Origin: Pseudomonadota bacterium
Lineage (GTDB): Bacteria; Myxococcota; Myxococcia; Myxococcales; Anaeromyxobacteraceae
DNA: 6,854 nucleotides
Direction: 5' to 3'
Assembly: GCA_023411405.1 (NCBI GenBank)
Contig: JAEYOU010000165.1
Location: forward strand, 1-6,854
Of the stretch, positions 1 to 4,022 are shown in pieces; position 1 is the first letter of the stretch; the number at the start of each line of letters is the position of its first letter. The translations under genes and the position numbers were made by a program. The notes under the pieces are model-generated. The model saw only the letters and a list, made by a program, of their open reading frames with translations, searched no databases and had not been told where the DNA came from.

Positions 1-109
1 GGCCGGTGGGCGCCGGCTCGCGCGCGGTGCAGGCCGCGCCGGCGACGAGCGCGGCCGCGATCAGGAGGCGGTGCGTGCGGTTCCGGGGCGTTCCGGCGCT
101 TCCAGCCAT
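1..109 (-). CDS. N-terminal part of a probable lipoprotein or exported protein, runs off the left edge
   Basis: Thirty-six codons are visible before the window ends. The product begins MAGSAGTPRN, has basic residues (R9, R11, H13, R14), then a hydrophobic stretch LLIAAALVAGAA (15-26) and Cys27, followed by a polar, Pro-rich segment. This is the layout of a bacterial lipoprotein signal peptide. The lipobox is imperfect (G-A-A before the Cys, not the usual L-x-G/A), so a Sec signal peptide is the alternative. The start is strongly supported: AAAGGAG (124-118) sits 8 bases before the ATG. The ATG lies inside the 3' end of trmFO in another frame, giving a 49-base overlap, so it is probably co-transcribed and translationally coupled with trmFO. 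Nothing visible identifies a function. I am fairly sure it is a real gene start and only moderately sure it is a lipoprotein. Confidence 0.68.
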   Translation of the reverse strand, partial: MAGSAGTPRNRTHRLLIAAALVAGAACTAREPAPTG

Positions 110-1443
110 GGCTCGAGCTCCTTTCGCGCGCGCTCCGCGTGGGCGTCCTTGCGGGCCGCCTTGCCGCGGTGCTTGCCCTCGAGCGGAGGGAAGAGCGCGA
201 ACACGACGTTGGTCGGCTGGTAATCGTACCCCGGCGGATGCGCCTCGCCGGTGAGATGTCGATGGAGGGCCCCCATCGCGGTCGCGGCCGGGGGCGGGCG
301 GAACGGCCGCCCCGCGAGGCGGTCGAGCACGGCCCGCGCGGCGAGGAGGCCGCACGCGCAGGACTCCACGTACCCCTCGACCCCGGTGATCTGCCCCGCG
401 AAGAACAGATGCGGCCGCGCGCGCGCGGAGAGGTCGGGCGCGAGCACCCGCGGCGCCTCCAGGAAGGTGTTCCGGTGGATCTGCCCGAGCCGGACGAACT
501 CGGCGTTCGCGAGGCCGGGGAGGAACGCGCGGAACACGCGGCGCTGCTCGGGCCAGGTGAGCCGGGTCTGGAAGCCGACCAGGTTCCAGGCCGTGCCCGC
601 CACGTCCTCCCGCCGGAGCTGCACGACCGCGTGCGGGCGCCGGCCCGTGCGCGGGTCCTCGAGGCCGACCGGCTTCATCGGACCGTACGCGAGCACGTCG
701 CGCCCGCGGGCCGCCATCACCTCGATCGGCAGGCAGCCCTCGAAGTAGCGGGGCTCCTCGAAGTCGTGCGCCGGGACCTTCTCCGCGGCGAGCAGCGCCT
801 CGACGAACGCACCGTACTGGGCCTGGTCGAGGGGGAGGTTCAGGTAGTCGTCCCCCTCCCCCTTCCCGTACCGCGAGCGGGCGTAGGCGATGTCCCTGTC
901 GATCGACTCGTCGGCCACGATCGGCGCGATGGCGTCGTAGAAGTGGAGCCGGCCGCCCGCGAAGGCGGCGATGTCGGCCGCGAGGGCCTCGCCCGTGAGC
1001 GGGCCCGTCGCGACGACGGCCAGCCCGGGGGGCGGCGGGAGGGCGGTGATCTCCTCGGCACGCCGCCGCACGAGCGGGTGGGCGTCGAGCCGCTCGGTGA
1101 CGAGCCGGCTGAACCGCTCGCGATCGACCGCGAGCGCGTCGCCGGCCGGCACGCGGGTCTCGTCCGCGGCGCCGAGCACCAGGCTGCCCAGGCGCCGCAG
1201 CTCCTCGTGGAGGAGGCCGACGGCGTTGGAGGGGTTGTCCGAGCGGAGCGAGTTGGAGCAGACGAGCTCGGCGAGGCCCGGGAGCACGTGCGCGGGCGAC
1301 CGGCGGAGCGGCTTCATGTCCACGAGCTCGACCGCCACCCCGCGCGCGGCGAGCTGCCAGGCAGCCTCGGCGCCGGCGAGGCCGCCGCCGATGACGCGGA
1401 CCGGCCCCTGTCCGTGTCCTCCGGCTCCCTGCGGGTCGTCCAT
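61..1443 (-). CDS. trmFO: Methylenetetrahydrofolate--tRNA-(uracil-5-)-methyltransferase TrmFO (Gid)
   Basis: This cytoplasmic flavoenzyme makes 5-methyluridine at position 54 of the tRNA T-loop, taking carbon from 5,10-methylene-tetrahydrofolate and using reduced FAD and NAD(P)H. It is the folate-dependent counterpart of SAM-dependent TrmA. The 460-residue product is close to the family's usual size. It has the N-terminal dinucleotide-binding motif VIGGGLAGAEAAW (17-29), the CSNSLRSD motif with conserved Cys62, the FEGCLPIEVMA motif whose Cys237 matches the catalytic Cys226 of the Bacillus enzyme, VGFQTRLTWPEQ (289-300), and the FAD-binding segment GQITGVEGYVES (350-361). The C-terminus carries the family block YQPTNVVFALFPPLE (408-422). 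I chose the ATG at 1443 because GAGG (1452-1449) lies 5 bases upstream and the FAD motif follows directly. An in-frame ATG at 1491 would add 16 unconserved residues. Residues 362-364 read CAC where many homologues have small residues. The gene is divergent from the DksA-like gene, and its tail overlaps the next gene. Confidence 0.95.
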   Translation of the reverse strand: MDDPQGAGGHGQGPVRVIGGGLAGAEAAWQLAARGVAVELVDMKPLRRSPAHVLPGLAELVCSNSLRSDNPSNAVGLLHEELRRLGSLVLGAADETRVPAGDALAVDRERFSRLVTERLDAHPLVRRRAEEITALPPPPGLAVVATGPLTGEALAADIAAFAGGRLHFYDAIAPIVADESIDRDIAYARSRYGKGEGDDYLNLPLDQAQYGAFVEALLAAEKVPAHDFEEPRYFEGCLPIEVMAARGRDVLAYGPMKPVGLEDPRTGRRPHAVVQLRREDVAGTAWNLVGFQTRLTWPEQRRVFRAFLPGLANAEFVRLGQIHRNTFLEAPRVLAPDLSARARPHLFFAGQITGVEGYVESCACGLLAARAVLDRLAGRPFRPPPAATAMGALHRHLTGEAHPPGYDYQPTNVVFALFPPLEGKHRGKAARKDAHAERARKELEPWLEAPERPGTARTAS

Positions 1444-1577
1444 CGGGCCCTCGCTTGGCCGCCCCCGGACGGCTGGCGGGGCGGCCTGCATGTGCACATC
1501 TTCGAGACCCGGCGCCCGCGCGGGTCGCGCCGGGAAGCCGGGCGCTCCACTTATCCCCCCGGCCGGAGGAACGCAAC
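1444..1577. promoter_or_regulatory. Divergent intergenic region between trmFO and the DksA-like gene
   Basis: Both genes must be transcribed outward from this 134-base region, so it should hold two promoters. I find no convincing -35/-10 pair on either strand. The visible structures are a perfect 10-base palindrome ATGTGCACAT (1490-1499), in a locally A/T-richer patch, and an 8-base inverted repeat (1508-1515 with 1527-1534; CCCGGCGC/GCGCCGGG) around an 11-base spacer that itself contains CCGCGCGG. The first could be an operator. The second would fold as a GC-rich hairpin in the leader of the plus-strand gene. Both readings are inference. In such GC-rich DNA the second could easily arise by chance. 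Confidence 0.4.
1565..1570 (+). promoter_or_regulatory. Ribosome binding site that fixes the GTG start of the DksA-like gene
   Basis: GGAGGA ends 7 bases before the GTG at 1578. This sets the start of the zinc-finger gene at an unusual codon and rules out the longer in-frame reading from 1455, whose extra residues are unconserved Arg/Ala/Pro-rich sequence running through the intergenic region. Confidence 0.85.
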
Positions 1578-1958
1578 GTGAGCGAGCAGGAGCTGGAACG
1601 CGTCCGCGAGGAGCTGCAGCGCAGGCGGCGGGTGATCCTCGAGACCGTGCGCCGGGAGCGCGCGGAGCTGGAGGGCCTGCGGGCCGCGGAGCGGGACCCC
1701 GAGTTCGAGGAGGGCGCCCAGTCCGAGCACGAGCAGTACACCCTCGCCCGCCTGAGCGACGCACAGCGGCGCGAGGTCGCCGCCATCACCGCGGCCATCG
1801 TGCGGCTCGACGAGGGCGAGTACGGCGTCTGCATGGACTGCGATCAGGAGATCGATCCGCGGCGGTTGCAGGCGTTGCCGACGGCGCTGCTGTGCACCGA
1901 CTGCGCCCGGCGCCGCGAGCGGAACGCCGCGATCGCGCCGCTGCCGCCGACGCTGTGA
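1578..1958 (+). CDS. TraR/DksA-family C4-type zinc-finger protein
   Basis: The product is 126 residues. An N-terminal stretch of about 75 residues is rich in Glu, Arg and Leu and should form a helical hairpin or coiled coil (about 3-35 and 55-78). A C4 zinc finger follows: Cys85-x2-Cys88-x17-Cys106-x2-Cys109, within the typical GEYGVCMDC...ALLCTDC context. Proteins of this family bind the secondary channel of RNA polymerase; DksA works with ppGpp to adjust transcription initiation, for example at rRNA promoters. The DxxDxA motif at the coiled-coil tip of true DksA is not seen. Instead the tip region is acidic (ERDPEFEEGAQSEHE, about 38-52). The protein is also shorter than E. coli DksA (151 residues). 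I therefore call it DksA-like, not DksA, and leave open whether it acts on RNA polymerase. It starts with GTG behind a strong ribosome binding site, is divergent from trmFO, and converges on the second exbD-type gene. Confidence 0.9.
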   Translation: MSEQELERVREELQRRRRVILETVRRERAELEGLRAAERDPEFEEGAQSEHEQYTLARLSDAQRREVAAITAAIVRLDEGEYGVCMDCDQEIDPRRLQALPTALLCTDCARRRERNAAIAPLPPTL

Positions 1959-1960
1959 GG

Positions 1961-2029
1961 CAGTTCACGGTTCACGGTCGTTGAACTGGAACGAGAACTG
2001 AAGGCTGTGAACTGAAGAACCGTGAACTG
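1961..2029. repeat. Compact palindromic repeat with 13-base inverted ends between convergent genes
   Basis: The left arm CAGTTCACGGTTC (1961-1973) and right arm GAACCGTGAACTG (2017-2029) are perfect reverse complements with a 43-base interior. The left side has two adjacent GTTCACG units (1963-1969, 1970-1976). GAACTG occurs at 1983-1988, 1995-2000, 2009-2014 and 2024-2029, and GTGAACTG occurs at 2007-2014 and 2022-2029, so several alternative foldings are possible. The stretch is clearly richer in A and T than the coding DNA around it. It fills the whole gap between the stop of the DksA-like gene (1958) and the stop of the minus-strand ExbD-type gene (2035). Plausible roles are a bidirectional transcription terminator or RNA-stabilising hairpin, or one copy of a dispersed REP/MITE-like element. 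No T-run follows either arm, so it is not a classic intrinsic terminator. Confidence 0.75.
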
Positions 2030-2034
2030 ATCCG

Positions 2035-2613
2035 CTACTGCCCCGCCTTCAGCACCATGAACTTGAACTCGCCGAGCTCCGCCTGGCCGGCGGTGTAGAG
2101 CACCTCGGTGAGCGTGCGGTAGCTGATCCGCTTGTCGGCGACGACGTTGATCCGCCCGGTGACCGCGAGGTTCTTGTTGTACTTCGCGATCTCCTTCTGC
2201 CGGTCCACCTCGCGCCGGAGCGCCGCGTAGACGGGCTCGATCCGGACGGACTCGCGGCTCTCCTTCGCCCGCGCCGGGATGGCGCCGTTCTCGAGATCGA
2301 GCACCTTCCGCTCGTTGACCACCAGCTCCGTCATCGAGATCTGGACGGTGACGTTCTCCTCGGGGTGGAGCTGCGTCGTCGAGGCGGGCATCACGAAGTG
2401 CTCGCCCATGTTCACGTTGACGGTCGACGCCTGGTACGACTTGAGGAGGAACACGAGCAGGATCGTCATCATGTCCATCATGGCGACGATGTTGAGCTCG
2501 CGGATCTCGCCCGCGGCCTCGCGCGCCTTGCGCCGGGCGCGCCGGTAGGCCCGCTTCTGCTTCTCGGCCTCGAGCCCGGCGGCGGCGGCGAGACGGCTGG
2601 TGGCTTCGGACAT
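2035..2613 (-). CDS. ExbD/TolR-family biopolymer transport protein, second copy with a long basic N-terminus
   Basis: The product is 192 residues with one membrane segment (about 41-58, NIVAMMDMMTILLVFLL) containing Asp47, the position of the proton-carrying Asp of ExbD (D25) and TolR (D23). The rest (59-192) would lie in the periplasm and form the ExbD-type domain, ending KFMVLKAGQ. With a TolQ/ExbB partner it would form a proton-driven motor in the inner membrane. It has no OmpA-type peptidoglycan-binding domain, so it is not MotB. An unusual cytoplasmic N-terminal arm of about 40 residues is rich in Lys/Arg/Ala (KQKRAYRRARRKAREAA, 18-34). I chose the ATG at 2613, 5 bases after the stop of the upstream exbD-type gene, with GGTGA as a weak ribosome binding site. 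A GTG at 2622, overlapping that stop as GTGA, would add three residues. The two ExbD-type genes are certainly co-transcribed. Confidence 0.92.
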   Translation of the reverse strand: MSEATSRLAAAAGLEAEKQKRAYRRARRKAREAAGEIRELNIVAMMDMMTILLVFLLKSYQASTVNVNMGEHFVMPASTTQLHPEENVTVQISMTELVVNERKVLDLENGAIPARAKESRESVRIEPVYAALRREVDRQKEIAKYNKNLAVTGRINVVADKRISYRTLTEVLYTAGQAELGEFKFMVLKAGQ

Positions 2614-2618
2614 GCGGG

Positions 2619-3149
2619 TCACCCGACCGTGGAGAGCGAGACGTCGAAGAAGAGCGGCCGCCGCTCGACGGTCCCGTCCGCCTTCTTCACGACCTGCTCG
2701 CGGCAGGCGTCCATCGTCTGCACGAGCGTGTCGTAGACGACGTCCATGTCGGCGTTCAGGATGACCTGGGTCTCGCTCGGATACCGCTCCTTCACCTTCA
2801 CCAGCTCGGCGTTGAGCGCGGCGTAGTCGTACGCGCCGCCCTTGAGCGGGATGGCGGGGGGGCGATCCCGATCGCCCGTCGCGGCGTCCTCGCCCAGCAC
2901 GCCCTCGGCGCCGCTGATGTAGAAGCCCTGCCGGCCGATGCCGACGGTGAGGAGCAGCTTGGGCGCGTTCTCGGGCGCGGCGGCGACGGTCTCGGTCGTG
3001 ATCTGCGGGGACGAGACGTTGAGCACGCCCAGGCTGATGAGCCCGGTCATGCTGAGGAGCATGAACATGACCAGGTTCACCACCACGTCGAGGTACGGGA
3101 CGATGTTCAGCTCGCCCATGTGCTCTTCGGCGGTGACGCGGCGGCGCAT
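2619..3149 (-). CDS. ExbD/TolR-family biopolymer transport protein, first copy
   Basis: The product is 176 residues. A short cytoplasmic N-terminus (MRRRVTAEEHMGE) precedes one membrane segment (about 15-41, NIVPYLDVVVNLVMFMLLSM), in which Asp21 matches the essential membrane Asp of ExbD and TolR. The remainder is periplasmic: a linker, a beta-rich ExbD-type domain (64-172) ending LFFDVSLSTVG, and a polar loop rich in Asp, Gly and Pro (about 81-106). It is longer than E. coli ExbD (141 residues) because of this loop and the linker. The start is supported by GAGG (3160-3157) 7 bases before the ATG. It lies 21 bases downstream of the TolQ-type gene, and its stop overlaps or nearly touches the second ExbD-type gene. 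The two ExbD-type proteins differ throughout their periplasmic parts, so they are not a recent duplication. The target of the motor cannot be read from this sequence. Confidence 0.92.
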   Translation of the reverse strand: MRRRVTAEEHMGELNIVPYLDVVVNLVMFMLLSMTGLISLGVLNVSSPQITTETVAAAPENAPKLLLTVGIGRQGFYISGAEGVLGEDAATGDRDRPPAIPLKGGAYDYAALNAELVKVKERYPSETQVILNADMDVVYDTLVQTMDACREQVVKKADGTVERRPLFFDVSLSTVG

Positions 3150-3170
3150 CGGGGCCCCTCTCGCGCTTCG

Positions 3171-3821
3171 CTAACCGGCGGACTCGACGCCGGGCTCCGC
3201 GCGCCGGCCGAGCATGTTCTCGAGCCGGAGGGCGTTGTACTCGACCGCCTCGATCATCGCCTTGGCCTTCGAGCTCAGGAGCAGGTGGGCCACGATGCAC
3301 GTGACCGCGATGGTGAGGCCGAACGCGGTGTTGTTCATGGCCTCGGCGATGCCCTTCGAGAGCAGGACCGCCTTCTGCTCCGGGGACGCGGCCGAGAGGG
3401 CCTTGAAGGTGCCGATGAGGCCGGTGATGGTGCCGATGAGGCCGACGAGCGTCGCGACGTTCGCGAGCGACCAGAGCGAGGAGATGCGCTTGTTGATGGC
3501 CGGGGTGACCTCCAGCACGGCCTCCTCCAGCGCGCGGGCGACCTCCTGCTCACCCCGGTTGGCCCGCGTCAGGCCCGCCCGCACCACCCGGGAGAGGGCG
3601 GCGCTCGGGGCGGCGCCGCACAGCTTCACGGCGCGATCCACGTTCCCGGAGAGCACGAGCTTCTGGATCTGCTCCATGAACGGCCCGGCGTTGAGGTTCA
3701 GGCCGAAGGCGAGGACGATGATCCGCTCGATGATGACGGCGATCGCGACCGCGCTCACGGCGATGTTGAACCACATCGCGGGGCCGCCATCTTTGAAGAA
3801 CTGCGCGAGGCTGTCGATCAT
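3171..3821 (-). CDS. TolQ/ExbB/MotA-family proton-channel protein
   Basis: The product is 216 residues with three predicted membrane helices, as expected for this family: about 16-39, 118-140 and 160-183. A cytoplasmic loop lies between helices 1 and 2 and contains the family pattern leading to ISSLWSLANVATLVGLIGTITGLIGTF (split at 113-139). Thr131 in the GTITG motif and Thr165 in NNTAFGLTIAV correspond to the channel threonines of TolQ (T145, T178) and ExbB (T148, T181), and the spacing is almost the same. It would form the ring around the two ExbD-type subunits and couple proton flow to movement in the periplasm. I chose the ATG at 3821 because GAGG (3830-3827) lies 5 bases upstream. The open frame extends further, but that sequence overlaps the promoter and is not conserved. 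It is the first gene of a three-gene operon. No tolA, tonB, tolB or pal gene is next to it. Confidence 0.93.
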   Translation of the reverse strand: MIDSLAQFFKDGGPAMWFNIAVSAVAIAVIIERIIVLAFGLNLNAGPFMEQIQKLVLSGNVDRAVKLCGAAPSAALSRVVRAGLTRANRGEQEVARALEEAVLEVTPAINKRISSLWSLANVATLVGLIGTITGLIGTFKALSAASPEQKAVLLSKGIAEAMNNTAFGLTIAVTCIVAHLLLSSKAKAMIEAVEYNALRLENMLGRRAEPGVESAG

Positions 3822-3895
3822 CGCTCCCTCGGTGTCTCGGAGGTGGGGGTCCCACGCACCCTGTGTGCGCTTCGGGCGCGTAGAGACAGCGATTT

Positions 3896-3925
3896 TCGAT
3901 AGCAGCAGGCCGCGGAGGGTGTCAA
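3896..3925 (-). promoter_or_regulatory. Probable sigma-70-type promoter of the tolQ-exbD-exbD operon
   Basis: Read on the minus strand, a perfect TTGACA (3925-3920) is followed after 18 bases by TATCGA (3901-3896), which matches three of the six TATAAT positions. The stretch just downstream is unusually A/T-rich for this window. Transcription would start near 3889, leaving a leader of about 70 bases before the ATG at 3821. The leader contains a small hairpin-forming GTGGG/CCCAC. The position, between the topA hairpin and the first motor gene, fits an independent transcription unit. This is inference from motif match and location. Confidence 0.6.
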
Positions 3926-3973
3926 GCGGACGACCCCCGCCGCGCCGCCCAGGGGCCCGCACCGGGGGAGAAC

Positions 3974-4006
3974 CCGGGGTGAACGGGCCGGGACCCGTTC
4001 CCCCGG
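3974..4006 (-). terminator. GC-rich hairpin after topA, likely terminator
   Basis: Seventeen bases beyond the topA stop codon, GAACGGG (3981-3987) pairs with CCCGTTC (3994-4000) around a six-base loop. The stem extends outward through CCGGGG (3974-3979) with CCCCGG (4001-4006) after a single bulged base at 3980. That makes about 13 base pairs, nearly all G-C. No T-run follows on the minus strand, so it would be a weak or Rho-assisted terminator, or a 3' end stabiliser. It separates topA from the motor operon promoter. Confidence 0.6.
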
Positions 4007-4022
4007 AGCTCGGCCAGGGGGC

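Noticed and set aside
139..1581. Long plus-strand open frame (480 codons) opposite trmFO
   Set aside because: It mirrors trmFO, which has every family motif. The translation is Arg/Glu/Gly-rich without recognisable domains, as expected for the antisense of GC-rich coding DNA.
1444..1764. Longer TrmFO reading from upstream starts
   Set aside because: The extra sequence is unconserved, Arg/Pro/Ala-rich and would overlap the divergent DksA-like gene. The FAD motif begins right after the start at 1443.
2614..3300. Upstream extension of the second ExbD-type frame, giving 421 residues
   Set aside because: The added part is Arg/Gly-rich sequence read out of frame through the first ExbD-type gene. 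The real product starts at 2613 or possibly the GTG at 2622.
3822..3962. N-terminal extension of the TolQ-type protein by 47 residues
   Set aside because: It runs through the promoter and leader. The start at 3821 has a good ribosome binding site and gives the normal family layout.
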